From Rhizobium sp. P32RR-XVIII (lineage in GTDB: Bacteria > Pseudomonadota > Alphaproteobacteria > Rhizobiales > Rhizobiaceae): a stretch of 64,000 bases of DNA. Position 1 is the first letter of the stretch, and every line of letters begins with the position of its first letter. Shown here piece after piece: positions 18,064 to 29,011 of this stretch. Below the pieces are notes generated by a model. The model ran no database searches. It was not told the origin of the DNA and was given only the letters and a program-made list of their open reading frames with translations. The stretch covers positions 372,001 through 436,000 of the forward strand of contig NZ_JABAIH010000004.1 in assembly GCF_012641395.1 (NCBI RefSeq), in the 5' to 3' direction. The position numbers and the translations under genes are program-made.

Positions 18064-19476
18064 ATGATCCCGGTCACCACGCTCGCTGGAAAAAAGGTTG
18101 CGCTCTTCGGGCTCGGCGGTTCGGGGCTCGCCACGGCCCGGGCGTTGGTTGCAGGCGGCGCCGATGTCACCGCATGGGATGACAATCCCGATAGCGTTGC
18201 GGCCGCGAGCGCGGAGGGCATCCGGACGGGCGATCTCCACAACATCGATTGGTCCTCGCAGTCGCTATTCGTGCTCTCCCCGGGCGTACCGTTGACGCAT
18301 CCGAAGCCGCACTGGACGGTCGATCTCGCGCGGGCCGCCGGTGTCGATATTGTCGGCGACGTCGAACTCTTCGTCCGCGAGCGACGGGCGCACGCGCCGG
18401 ATTCCCCGTTCATTGCGATCACCGGCACGAACGGCAAGTCGACCACCACCGCACTGATCGCGCATATCCTGAAGTCCAGCGGCCGGGATACGCAGCTTGG
18501 CGGCAATATCGGCACCGCGGTGCTGACGCTCGATCCGCCGAAGCCCGAGCGCTATTATGTCGTCGAGTGCTCATCCTATCAGATCGACCTTGCGCCGACG
18601 CTGAACCCGTCCGCCGGCATTCTGCTCAACCTCACACCCGACCATCTCGATCGCCACGGCACGATGCAGCATTATGCCGACGTCAAGGAACGGCTGGTTG
18701 CAGGCAGCACGACGGCCATCGTTGGCGTCGACGACAGCCATTGCGAAATGATCGCCGACCGTATCGAGCGGGCAGGGACGAAGGTGGTCCGCATTTCGCG
18801 CCGGCAAACGCTGGCTGACGGTATCTACGCCGAAGGAGCCAAGCTCATGCAGGCCTCTTCCGGTACCGCTCTGCCGATCGCCGACCTTACCGGCATCCAG
18901 ACGCTTCGCGGCAGCCACAATGCGCAGAATGCCGCTGCTGCGGTTGCGGCCTGCCTCGCCGTCGGGGTTTCGCCCGAGGAGATCCGCGCCGGTCTTGCCT
19001 CCTTCCCCGGCCTCAAGCACCGCATGCAGCCGGTGGGGAGGCGCGGCAATGTCGTCTTCGTCAATGATTCGAAGGCGACGAATGCCGACGCTGCGGCACC
19101 GGCACTCTCAAGCTACGATCGCATCTACTGGATCGCCGGTGGTCTGCCCAAGACAGGCGGCATCACGACGCTGGCGCCGTTCTTCCCACACATCGCCAAG
19201 GCCTATCTGATCGGGGAGGCGGCAGCGGAGTTTGCTGCGACGTTGGGTGAAGCCGTGCCATACGAGATTTCCGGGACGCTGGATCGGGCTGTCGCGCACG
19301 CGGCTGCCGATGCGGAAAAAGATGAGACTGGCCCTGTCGCGGTGATGTTATCCCCGGCTTGCGCAAGCTTCGACCAGTACAAGAACTTCGAAGTCAGGGG
19401 CGATGCATTTGTCAGCCATGTGGCAGCGCTCGATGGAGTGACCATGCTGATCGGTTCGGCAACAGGAGATAAATGA
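18064..19476 (+). CDS. murD: UDP-MurNAc-L-Ala:D-Glu ligase MurD
   Basis: A 470-aa Mur ligase. The N-terminal Rossmann-like G-L-G-G-S-G motif (about 17-22) is followed by the ATP-binding G-T-N-G-K-S-T-T-T and the C-terminal domain with F-V-N-D-S-K-A-T-N. It adds D-glutamate as the second residue of the stem peptide. The frame is open upstream into mraY, but the ATG at 18064 has GAGCGGA before it and matches family length. FtsW starts one base after the stop. Confidence 0.95.
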   Translation: MIPVTTLAGKKVALFGLGGSGLATARALVAGGADVTAWDDNPDSVAAASAEGIRTGDLHNIDWSSQSLFVLSPGVPLTHPKPHWTVDLARAAGVDIVGDVELFVRERRAHAPDSPFIAITGTNGKSTTTALIAHILKSSGRDTQLGGNIGTAVLTLDPPKPERYYVVECSSYQIDLAPTLNPSAGILLNLTPDHLDRHGTMQHYADVKERLVAGSTTAIVGVDDSHCEMIADRIERAGTKVVRISRRQTLADGIYAEGAKLMQASSGTALPIADLTGIQTLRGSHNAQNAAAAVAACLAVGVSPEEIRAGLASFPGLKHRMQPVGRRGNVVFVNDSKATNADAAAPALSSYDRIYWIAGGLPKTGGITTLAPFFPHIAKAYLIGEAAAEFAATLGEAVPYEISGTLDRAVAHAAADAEKDETGPVAVMLSPACASFDQYKNFEVRGDAFVSHVAALDGVTMLIGSATGDK

Positions 19477-19477
19477 C

Positions 19478-20632
19478 ATGGTAAGCCGCGCGGAACGTGG
19501 GCCTTTGGCCGATTGGTTTTGGACCATCGACCGCTTTTTCCTGGCGATGTTCATCTTCCTCATGGGCATCGGTTTCATGCTCTCATTCGCGGCCTCACCG
19601 GCGGTTGCCGAGCGTATCGGGCTTGAACCCTTCCACTTCGTGAAGCGTCACGCGGCCTTCATGATCCCGTCGATCGCCGTCATGATCGGGCTTTCCTTCC
19701 TGACGCCGCGCCAGGTGCGGCGGACAGCGATCGTGCTGCTCGTCGTCTCGCTGGCGATGATGCTTCTGGCGCTTTTCTTCGGGGTCGAGGTCAAGGGTTC
19801 CCGCCGCTGGGTGACGCTGGCCGGCCTCTCGATCCAGCCGTCCGAATTCATGAAGCCGGCCTTCGTCGTCGTCTGTGCCTGGCTTTTCGCCGAGCATGCG
19901 CGCCAGCCCGAAATCCCCGGCAATCTCTTTGCGATCATCCTCTTCGGCATGGTGGCTTCGCTTCTGGTCGCTCAGCCCGACCTTGGCCAGACGATCCTGA
20001 CGACCGCTGTCTGGGGCGGCATGTTCTTCATGGCCGGCATGCCCTGGATATGGATCATTCTGCTCGGCGTCGGCGGCGTGGGCGGTCTGGTCACCGCCTA
20101 TTATGTCTTCCCGCACGTGGCGGGACGAATAGACAAGTTCATGACCGGCGAGGGCGATACGTTCCAGATCGACACCGCCCGTGAGGCCATCATCCGCGGC
20201 GATTGGTTTGGCCAGGGCCCGGGCGAAGGCATCGTCAAGCGCATCATCCCGGACGCCCATACCGACTTCATCTTCTCTGTCGCTGCCGAGGAGTTCGGCA
20301 TCGTTTTCTGTATCGCACTCGTTTTGCTGTTCACGGTCCTTGTTTTGAGGGGGCTGTCGCACGCATATAAGGAGAAGAACGATTTCAACCGGTTTGCTGT
20401 TGCCGGCCTCGTGCTGCAGATGGGCATCCAGTCGATCATCAATATCGGCGTCAATCTCGAACTGCTTCCGGCGAAGGGCATGACGCTGCCGCTGATTTCC
20501 TATGGCGGCTCGTCCATGGTCGCGATCTGCGTCACCGCCGGTTTCATTCTCGCGCTGACGCGCCATCGCCCGGAAAAACGTGCCCAGGAGCGGAGCCTCT
20601 TCCGCGTGCCGCACGGAATGCCGGCGGAGTAA
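19478..20632 (+). CDS. ftsW: Peptidoglycan glycosyltransferase FtsW
   Basis: A 384-aa SEDS-family protein with about ten membrane segments. The signature K-G-S-R-R-W lies in the third-fourth helix region, and the large periplasmic loop contains the G-P-G-E-G-I-V-K motif with the downstream D-x-I-F-S-V-A-A-E-E-F-G segment. It polymerises lipid II at the septum together with FtsI. An AGGAG lies about ten bases before the ATG. It sits between murD and murG as in other alphaproteobacteria. Confidence 0.95.
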   Translation: MVSRAERGPLADWFWTIDRFFLAMFIFLMGIGFMLSFAASPAVAERIGLEPFHFVKRHAAFMIPSIAVMIGLSFLTPRQVRRTAIVLLVVSLAMMLLALFFGVEVKGSRRWVTLAGLSIQPSEFMKPAFVVVCAWLFAEHARQPEIPGNLFAIILFGMVASLLVAQPDLGQTILTTAVWGGMFFMAGMPWIWIILLGVGGVGGLVTAYYVFPHVAGRIDKFMTGEGDTFQIDTAREAIIRGDWFGQGPGEGIVKRIIPDAHTDFIFSVAAEEFGIVFCIALVLLFTVLVLRGLSHAYKEKNDFNRFAVAGLVLQMGIQSIINIGVNLELLPAKGMTLPLISYGGSSMVAICVTAGFILALTRHRPEKRAQERSLFRVPHGMPAE

Positions 20633-20638
20633 GAGCCT

Positions 20639-21759
20639 ATGAGTAAAGGCATTGTCCTGCTTGCCGCTGGGGGAACCGGCGGCCACGTCTTTCCCGCGGA
20701 GGCTTTGGCCTATGAGCTGAAGGCCCGCGGTTATTCCGTGCACCTCGTAACCGACAGCAGGGCCGAGCGCTTTGCCGGTAAGTTCCCCGCAGACGAAATC
20801 CATGTCGTGCCGTCGGCGACGATCGGCTCGAAGAACCCGTTTGCCGTCGCGCGTTCTCTCTGGACGCTCTGGACTGGAATGCGGGCTGCCAAAAGGTTGA
20901 TCCAGCGCATCAAGCCCTCGGTCGTCGTCGGCTTCGGCGGCTATCCGACCGTGCCGCCACTGCTTGCGGCCACACGTCTCGGCGTACCGTCGATGATCCA
21001 CGAGCAGAATGCGGTTATGGGCCGGGCCAACAAGGCACTGGCGCAGCGTGTGCAAGCCATTGCGGGCGGCTTTCTGCCGGAGAACGGCGGCGCTTACCCC
21101 GAGAAGACGGTAACGACCGGCAATCCTGTCCGTCCGGCGATTATCGAAGCTGCGAAGGTGCCGTACAAGCCTTCCCATGCCGGCGAGCCCTTCAACCTCG
21201 TCGTCTTCGGCGGCAGCCAGGGTGCCCAATATTTCTCGAAGGTGATGCCGACGGCAATCAGCCTGCTCGACGACGAACTGCGTGCGCGGCTGCGCATTAC
21301 CCAGCAGGTGCGTCCCGAAGATATGGAGATGGTCAGCGGCTGTGTCGCACAGCTCCGCATGGGTGCGGATATCGCGCCGTTCTTCACTGACATGGCGGAG
21401 CGTTTTGCGAATGCGCATCTGGTGATTTGCCGTTCGGGTGCTTCTACTGTTTCGGAAATTTCCGTGATCGGCCGGCCTGCCGTGCTGGTGCCTTATCCGC
21501 ATGCGCTTGATCACGATCAGGCAGCGAATGCCGCTGCTCTTGCCGCGACAGGCGGCGCCAAGGTCATCGCCCAATCCGAGCTGTCCTCGGAGAAGATCGC
21601 TTCGATCCTGACCCATGCGATGAACGACCCGGAGAAGCTTGCCCGCATGGCAGCGGTGGCAAAGCAGGCTGGGAAACCGGACGCTGCGAACTTGCTTGCC
21701 GGCATGGTTGAGGCTATTGCCGCCGGACGTACGATTGCAGACTTCAAGGGGGCGCACAC

Positions 21760-21763
<4 letters not shown>
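20639..21763 (+). CDS. murG: UDP-GlcNAc:lipid I GlcNAc transferase MurG
   Basis: A 374-aa GT28 glycosyltransferase. The N-terminal glycine-rich loop [11 protein letters not shown] (9-19) contacts the lipid pyrophosphate. The G-F-G-G-Y motif and the C-terminal UDP-GlcNAc site ([18 protein letters not shown]) are also present. It converts lipid I to lipid II on the cytoplasmic face of the membrane. Its stop overlaps the murC start (ATGA). Confidence 0.96.
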
Positions 21764-23171
<1,408 letters not shown>

Positions 23172-23175
<4 letters not shown>

Positions 23176-24146
23176 AACAGGTGAATGGGGAAAAGCTTCT
23201 CAAGTCTCTAGGCGCAGGTGTGAAAGACATCCGCGGCCGCATCACGCCGGATGCCCCGATGGACCGCGTCACGTGGTTCCACGCTGGCGGCCTTGCCGAG
23301 CTGATGTTCCAGCCGCATGACGAGGCGGACCTGATCGCCTTCCTGAAGATCCTTCCGGAAGGGGTGCCGCTGACCGTCGTCGGCGTTGGTTCGAACATTC
23401 TCGTGCGCGATGGCGGCATTCCCGGTGTCGTGCTGCGCCTCTCCGCCAAGGGCTTCGGTGGGCTGGAGCTTGCGGGTGACAATCGTATTCTCGCGGGCGC
23501 TATCTGCCCGGACAAGCACGTAGCCGCAATGGCGATGGACAACGGCATCGGCGGTTTGCATTTCTATTATGGCATCCCCGGCAGCATCGGCGGAGCGGCA
23601 CGCATGAATGCGGGCGCCAACGGCAGCGAGACCCGCGAACGGGTCGTCGAGGTCAATGCCATCGACCGCAAAGGCAAGAAGATCGTGCTGTCGAACAAGG
23701 AGATGGGGTATTCCTACCGCCATTCCGCTGCCTCGCCCGACCTGATATTTACGTCCGTGCTATTCGAAGGCTATCCGGAGGATCGCGCAAAAATCCGTGC
23801 CGAGATGGACGCTGTGCGGAATCACCGCGAGACGGTCCAGCCGATCCGCGAGAAGACCGGCGGCTCGACCTTCAAGAACCCAGAAGGCCATTCGGCCTGG
23901 AAACTGATCGATGAGGCTGGTTGCCGCGGTCTTGTCATCGGCGGTGCGCAGATGTCGTCGCTTCACTGCAACTTCATGATCAACATGGGGCAGGCGACCG
24001 GCTACGATCTCGAGTATCTCGGCGAGCAAGTCCGCCGCGAAGTGTTCGAGAACTCCGGCATCAAGCTCGAATGGGAGATCAAGCGTCTCGGCGCCTTCAT
24101 GCCGGGCCGCGAGGTGCGGCCGTTCCAGGGCGTGACCAGCGAATAA
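23172..24146 (+). CDS. murB: UDP-N-acetylenolpyruvoylglucosamine reductase MurB
   Basis: A 324-aa FAD enzyme of the type I/IIa MurB fold. [13 protein letters not shown] and [16 protein letters not shown] bind FAD. The G-S-T-F-K-N-P segment carries the catalytic serine. It makes UDP-MurNAc with NADPH. It is the last gene of the first dcw block; the next gene on the same strand (ddl) is 3 kb away, beyond two opposite-strand genes. Confidence 0.95.
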
Positions 24147-24153
24147 GAGCGCT

Positions 24154-25251
24154 TCAGCGCAGGGCTTTGCTGAAGGCGGTGTCGAATCTGACGCCGCCTT
24201 TGTCATCTGCGGCTTCGCCGATCGCCACATCCATCGTGTTGCTTGTCACCCGGACAAGACAGAAGCCGCCCATGAAGGCTGCCTTGGCCTTGAAGACGTC
24301 GATGCCGTTGACCTTATAGGTCATCGGCGTGTCGTGCTCATGGCCGTGGAAGATGCCGATTATATTGTAGCCGCTGAGGGTTGCGAGCAGATCCTGACGT
24401 TCTGATTCATCCCACCAGTGCGGCGTGCCGGTGCCAGCGTCGTCGAAGGTCTTCTTTTTCGGATCCCAGCGCTCGACTGAAAAATGGTCCCAGCCATAAT
24501 GCTGAAAGATGACGACTGGCCGGCCGTCGCCGGCGTAGGATTTGAGATCCCGTTTCATCCAGTCGAGACCGCTGGCTGTGCCTTTGTTGGTGTCACCGGC
24601 GTATCGCTGCGCCTGTATGAGATGCAGGCCGCCCCAGTTCCAAGAATAATTGTCCGAGGCTTCGTCATAATTGTCGACCGGCACGGCCGGCTTGAAGAAG
24701 ACGCTCGGCTTGTGATTCATTTGCACATAGTCGCGAAGCTCGTCGCGATACCAGTCGGTCTGCGGCGGTCGCCCATCCTGATCGAGATCGTGGTTGCCAA
24801 GCCCGACATAGACCGGGAAGTGCACCTGGTCCGGGCCGCGGCCCTGCTGGTAGCGATGCGAGAACTGCAGGAGCTGAGAGCCTTCAGCGAACTCCGCAGT
24901 CTGCCCGCCGCCATCGTCGGTGACGTCGCCGCAGACGATGATGCCTTGCGGGCGGGCGATGCGCTGCCCTGCGGCGCTCAAGCCACTCGGCTTGCCGCCG
25001 ATCGCTTCCGGCCACGTCTGATGGTGAATGTTATTGAGCGCCAGAATATGCCGCAGCAGATTTGCGTCGGTTTTGCCTTCCTGCTGGCAGTTCGGGCTGA
25101 GCCCGTCTCCGAAACGGCAGGCATGGACGTCGCTGATGACGAGGAAGGTAACGTTGACAGGTGGGATGGTTGCCGGCCGCGCGATCGATGGCATGGATAA
25201 GGCAACGCCAGCAGTCAGGCCCTGTGTCAGCAGTGATCGCCTTGTCAGCAT
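24154..25251 (-). CDS. Tat-exported metallophosphoesterase (calcineurin-like)
   Basis: A 365-aa protein from the ATG at 25251. It begins M-L-T-R-R-S-L-L-T, a twin-arginine signal, followed by a hydrophobic stretch and an A-R-P-A cleavage region. The phosphoesterase metal ligands follow in order: S-D-V-H (D and H), C-G-D-V-T-D, G-L-G-N-H-D, the Q-H-Y-G-W-D-H region and F-H-G-H-E-H-D. It is probably a periplasmic phosphodiesterase or phosphatase of unknown substrate. It converges on murB with 7 bp between stops. A longer frame to 25308 starts at TTG and is less likely. Confidence 0.85.
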   Translation of the reverse strand: MLTRRSLLTQGLTAGVALSMPSIARPATIPPVNVTFLVISDVHACRFGDGLSPNCQQEGKTDANLLRHILALNNIHHQTWPEAIGGKPSGLSAAGQRIARPQGIIVCGDVTDDGGGQTAEFAEGSQLLQFSHRYQQGRGPDQVHFPVYVGLGNHDLDQDGRPPQTDWYRDELRDYVQMNHKPSVFFKPAVPVDNYDEASDNYSWNWGGLHLIQAQRYAGDTNKGTASGLDWMKRDLKSYAGDGRPVVIFQHYGWDHFSVERWDPKKKTFDDAGTGTPHWWDESERQDLLATLSGYNIIGIFHGHEHDTPMTYKVNGIDVFKAKAAFMGGFCLVRVTSNTMDVAIGEAADDKGGVRFDTAFSKALR

Positions 25252-25301
25252 CCCTGGTCTCGTCCGTTGTGGAGGAACAGTATGCTCAACGCCAACAGGC
25301 A

Positions 25302-25339
25302 GCAACAAAAAGGCCGCGGCAGGTTCCCGCCGCGGCCTT
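25302..25339 (-). terminator. Rho-independent terminator of the MFS gene
   Basis: AAGGCCGCGGC (25310-25320) pairs perfectly with GCCGCGGCCTT (25329-25339). Read on the minus strand the stem is followed by TTTTTGTTGC, so it ends transcripts of the MFS gene, whose stop is 23 bp upstream. Confidence 0.85.
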
Positions 25340-25362
25340 CGAATTTAAGCAGACAGTCTCAA

Positions 25363-26667
25363 TCAGACTTCGTCGCGACCGGACGCCAGGATGCAGATCA
25401 GCGTGATCACGGCGGCGAGGCCGAGATAGTAGCCGACATAGGTCATGCCGTAGGTTGCCTGTAGCCAGGTGGCGATATAGGGCGCCAGCGAGGCGCCGAA
25501 GATGCCGGCAAGGTTGAAGGTGATCGACGAGCCGGTGTAGCGCACTGCGGTCGGGAAGGGTGCCGCCAGCGCGGTGCCGATCAGGCCGTAGGTCATGCCC
25601 ATGAGAGCCATCGCGACAACGGCGAAGACGACGATGCTTGCTTCGCCGCTGGTCATCAGGCCGGGCAGGAAGAAGGAGAAGATGCCGATCAGGACCGTCG
25701 TCAGGATCAGCATCTCGCGGCGCCCGAATTTCTCGGCGAGCTTGCCGACGATCGGGATGAAGATGCCGAAAACGACCGAGCCGATGATCTGGATTTCCAG
25801 CGCGTCCAGGAACGGTATCTTCAGGACCTTGACGTTGTAGGAGAGAAGATAGGCCGAGCCGATATAGAACAGCACGAAGGTGGCGAGCGCCACAAAGGTG
25901 CCGAGGAAGAGGCTGCGTTTGTGCCTGCGGAAGAGTTCTCCGACCGGCACGGCAACACGCTCATGCTTGTCGATCGCCCTTTGGAAATCCGGCGTTTCGG
26001 TGATCGAAAGGCGAACCCACAGGCCGATGGCGATCAGGATGATCGAGGCGATGAACGGCACGCGCCAGCCCCAGCTCAGCAGCGCATCCTGAGAGATGAC
26101 CTGAAGAAGCAGCCAGAAGACAGCAGACGACAGGAACAGGCCGACCGGGGCGCCGAGCTGCGGGAACATGCCGTACCAGTCGCGCTTGCCTTCCGGTGCG
26201 TTCTCGGTTGCCAGCAGGACCGCACCGCCCCATTCCCCGCCGAGACCGAAGCCTTGGCCGAAGCGGCACAATGCCAGCAGAAGCGGTGCGACGACGCCGA
26301 TGGAGTCGTAGGAGGGCAGGAGGCCGATAATAACCGTGGAAATTCCCATCGTGAGGAGAGCGGCGACCAGCGTCGTCTTGCGGCCAATCCTGTCGCCGAA
26401 GTGGCCGAAGACCACGGCGCCGAGAGGGCGCGCGAAGAAGGCGATCGAGAAGGTGGCGAAGGAGGCGAGGAGAGCGGTGGTCGGATCATTGTTCGGGAAG
26501 AACAGCGTCGGGAAGACCAGGACGGCTGCTGTCGCATAGACATAGAAATCGAAGAATTCGATCGTGGTGCCGACAAGGCTCGCGATCAGAACACGCGCCG
26601 GCGAATTGACTTGCGCACTGTTCGATGAAGCAGGTGTCGGCGATACGGTAGATATCGCTTCAGACAT
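25363..26667 (-). CDS. MFS transporter, metabolite:H+ symporter (MHS) subfamily
   Basis: A 434-aa protein with 12 predicted membrane segments. The MFS loop motif G-D-R-I-G-R-K-T lies between helices 2 and 3, and the T-T-I-E-F-F-D-F-Y-V-Y-A start is characteristic of the MHS group (KgtP, ProP, ShiA, citrate carriers). It imports a small organic acid or osmolyte with protons, with the substrate not readable from sequence. The ATG at 26667 is preferred to the ATG two codons earlier because of GGA spacing. It is divergent from ddl and interrupts the dcw cluster. Confidence 0.88.
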   Translation of the reverse strand: MSEAISTVSPTPASSNSAQVNSPARVLIASLVGTTIEFFDFYVYATAAVLVFPTLFFPNNDPTTALLASFATFSIAFFARPLGAVVFGHFGDRIGRKTTLVAALLTMGISTVIIGLLPSYDSIGVVAPLLLALCRFGQGFGLGGEWGGAVLLATENAPEGKRDWYGMFPQLGAPVGLFLSSAVFWLLLQVISQDALLSWGWRVPFIASIILIAIGLWVRLSITETPDFQRAIDKHERVAVPVGELFRRHKRSLFLGTFVALATFVLFYIGSAYLLSYNVKVLKIPFLDALEIQIIGSVVFGIFIPIVGKLAEKFGRREMLILTTVLIGIFSFFLPGLMTSGEASIVVFAVVAMALMGMTYGLIGTALAAPFPTAVRYTGSSITFNLAGIFGASLAPYIATWLQATYGMTYVGYYLGLAAVITLICILASGRDEV

Positions 26668-27164
26668 TTTCATTCCATTTTAGGATTTCATATTGAGGGC
26701 GGCCCTCGACGGGGTCGCCGGCGTCTTAACGCAATTTTTAGTGCACGCAAACGTTAAGTAAGCAAGAAAGTGATGAAATTCGACGCCCCGGCATGAGGAT
26801 CATTTCCCGCGCGCCGCCCGTTGACTGGCGCGCTCCGGCTTGGCCTGCCTGGGACATCGCGTCGCCAAAGGTAAATGCCGAGGCCGCTCCCGATGGCTTT
26901 CCAGCCACTATGTGCGTGTTTTTTCATGCCCTGAGCGAACTTCAGCATGCGGCTGCAAGGTGCTGATTTGGAGTCGAAAACATAGAGGCGCCCTCCAGCT
27001 CTGAGACGTCCGAAATCGTGGCCGCGGACGTTCGGTTAATAAAAGTAAACACTTCATTAACCATAATGTTGTCTTATCCCTACGCTGTCTGAAGTGAGCC
27101 GGATTCGCCGGCAAGTGTGGCGCAAACCACGAAACGCAGGCTGAAAGTTATTTTGGGGGTAAGT
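26668..27164. other. Divergent intergenic region between the MFS gene and ddl
   Basis: Nearly 500 bases. The right end carries the CtrA-like box at 27046-27064 and the ddl ribosome site (GGGGG). The left end should hold the MFS promoter. A minus-strand frame of 64 aa at 26754-26948 has no ribosome site or recognisable product, so I leave it out. Confidence 0.4.
27046..27064 (+). promoter_or_regulatory. CtrA-like box upstream of ddl-ftsQAZ
   Basis: TAAA-CACTTCA-TTAACCAT matches the CtrA consensus TTAA-N7-TTAAC in eight of nine positions and also contains the TTAACCAT half-site. It lies about 100 bp before the ddl start codon. CtrA controls ftsQA or ftsZ promoters in Caulobacter and Sinorhizobium, so the context is right. 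Binding is inferred. Confidence 0.45.
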
Positions 27165-28091
27165 ATGAGTCGCAAGCATGTCGCTGTCCTGATGGGCGGA
27201 TTTTCTTCGGAGAGACCGGTAAGTCTGTCTTCGGGAACGGCTTGCGCGGATGCTCTCGAAGCCGAAGGCTTTCACGTTACCCGCATTGACGTCGATCGCG
27301 ACGTTTCCGCGAAGCTCGCGGCGCTTCGTCCCGATGTCGTCTTCAACGCGCTGCATGGTCCTTTCGGTGAGGACGGCACGATTCAGGGCATCCTGGAATA
27401 CCTCGAAATTCCCTACACGCATTCGGGCGTCCTGGCCTCTGCGCTTGCGATGGACAAGGGCAAGGCGAAGGGGGTTGCCGCTGCGGCAGGCATTCCGGTT
27501 GCGCAATCAGAGGTCATCAATCGCTTTGCCTTTCCGCCCGAGCACCCGATGGCGCCTCCCTATGTGGTGAAGCCTGTTCGCGAGGGGTCGAGCTTCGGGG
27601 TCCTGATCGTTCAGGAGGATCAGTCGCATCCGCCGCAGATCATCAGCTCGCCTGAGTGGCGCTACGGCGAAGAAGTCATTGTCGAGCGGTACGTTTATGG
27701 TCGTGAGCTTACCTGCGGCGTCATGGGCGACAAGGCTCTTGGCGTGACCGAAGTGGTGCCGCAGGGTCACAACTTCTATGACTATGACGCCAAGTATGCG
27801 GCCGGCGGCTCAAAACACGTCATCCCTGCGAAAATTTCACCGAATATTTACCAAAAAATACAAACATTGGCGTTAAGGGCGCATCAAGCAATTGGTTGTC
27901 GCGGCGTTAGTCGGTCTGACTTCCGCTATGACGATCGGTTCTCCGAAGACGGTGAAGTTATCTGGCTGGAAGTGAATACCCAGCCCGGCATGACGCCAAC
28001 CTCCCTTGTGCCCGAAATGGCCGGTCATGCCGGTTATTCCTTTGGTGAGTTTCTGCGCTGGATGGTGGAGGACGCTTCTTGTTCTCGTTGA
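27165..28091 (+). CDS. ddl: D-alanine--D-alanine ligase
   Basis: A 308-aa ATP-grasp enzyme. The N-terminal [13 protein letters not shown] and H-G-P-F-G-E-D-G-T motifs, the [17 protein letters not shown] site and the C-terminal E-V-N-T-Q-P-G-M-T metal and omega loop are all in place. It supplies D-Ala-D-Ala to MurF. The ATG at 27165 follows GGGGGTAAGT and gives the usual length. Its end overlaps the start of ftsQ by 13 bases. Confidence 0.95.
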   Translation: MSRKHVAVLMGGFSSERPVSLSSGTACADALEAEGFHVTRIDVDRDVSAKLAALRPDVVFNALHGPFGEDGTIQGILEYLEIPYTHSGVLASALAMDKGKAKGVAAAAGIPVAQSEVINRFAFPPEHPMAPPYVVKPVREGSSFGVLIVQEDQSHPPQIISSPEWRYGEEVIVERYVYGRELTCGVMGDKALGVTEVVPQGHNFYDYDAKYAAGGSKHVIPAKISPNIYQKIQTLALRAHQAIGCRGVSRSDFRYDDRFSEDGEVIWLEVNTQPGMTPTSLVPEMAGHAGYSFGEFLRWMVEDASCSR

Positions 28092-29011
28092 CGGTCAAAA
28101 GGATAGGTCGCCCGAGTCGTCAGTCGGTCATCGCTCTGCCCGAGGGCGATGGTCGGATGGTTCTGCCGCGCCCGCTGCGCCGTATCGTGCGCTTCCTCGT
28201 CAGCCTGGGAAGTGGGCGCATCCATATTCCGGCCCATGCGGGGACGGTCTCTGCTCTGGCGTTCTTCGCAGCGACCGGTCTCTACGGAATGTCGCTCGGC
28301 GGCCATACGGAAGCGGTCGCGCAGGCGACGACGACGGCGGCCGGATTCGCGATCGAAGATGTGAAGGTCTCCGGCAATTCGGCGACCTCGGAAATCGAGA
28401 TTCTCCAGCTTCTCGGGCTTGATGGCACGACGTCGCTGGTGGCGCTCGATGTCGATGCTGCGCGCCAGAAGATTGCCAAGCTTCCCTGGGTCGAAAGCGT
28501 CGAGGTCAGGAAGGTCTATCCGAAGACGATTGAGGTGAAGCTGAAGGAGCGCCAGGCCTATGCGATCTGGCAGCACGGGCAGGAGCTTTCGCTGATCGAG
28601 AAGAACGGCAGCGTCATCGCGCCGCTTCGCGACAACAGGTTCTCGTCGCTGCCTCTCGTCGTCGGTCGCGATGCGGAAACCGCTGCGGTTTCGCTCGAAG
28701 GCGAGTTTGCGAAGTGGCCCGACATCAAGTCGCGCGTGAAGGCTTATGTTTGGGTCTCAAGCCGCCGTTGGGATTTGCACATGGACAACGGCATCGTCGT
28801 GAAGCTGCCCTCGGAGGATGTCGATCAGGCGCTCGCCAGACTCTCGAAATTCGACAAGGAACAAGATCTTCTGGCGCGTGACATCGCAGCCGTCGATCTC
28901 CGGCTGATGGACAGAACCGCAATCCAGTTGACCCCGGAGGCCATGGCGCGCCGGCAGGTTGTTCTCGATCAGCGGACCAAGGATTTGAAAAAGGCGGGGC
29001 AGAATATATGA
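28079..29011 (+). CDS. ftsQ: Cell division protein FtsQ
   Basis: A 310-aa bitopic inner-membrane protein. A basic cytoplasmic N-terminus (about 1-50) is followed by a membrane helix (about 55-75), the POTRA domain (about 90-160, [10 protein letters not shown] then [14 protein letters not shown]) and the FtsQ beta domain. It links early and late divisome proteins. The start is TTG at 28079, seven bases after a GGAGG that lies inside ddl. Its stop overlaps the ftsA ATG. Confidence 0.92.
   Translation: MFSLTVKRIGRPSRQSVIALPEGDGRMVLPRPLRRIVRFLVSLGSGRIHIPAHAGTVSALAFFAATGLYGMSLGGHTEAVAQATTTAAGFAIEDVKVSGNSATSEIEILQLLGLDGTTSLVALDVDAARQKIAKLPWVESVEVRKVYPKTIEVKLKERQAYAIWQHGQELSLIEKNGSVIAPLRDNRFSSLPLVVGRDAETAAVSLEGEFAKWPDIKSRVKAYVWVSSRRWDLHMDNGIVVKLPSEDVDQALARLSKFDKEQDLLARDIAAVDLRLMDRTAIQLTPEAMARRQVVLDQRTKDLKKAGQNI

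Noticed and set aside
24152..24175. CTTCAGC/GCTGAAG hairpin at the murB-phosphoesterase junction as a terminator
   Set aside because: Only seven pairs and no T-run on either strand; it overlaps coding sequence.
26754..26948. 64-aa minus-strand frame between the MFS gene and ddl
   Set aside because: No ribosome site, no recognisable sequence, and an Arg/Gly/Pro-rich end typical of non-coding high-GC DNA.
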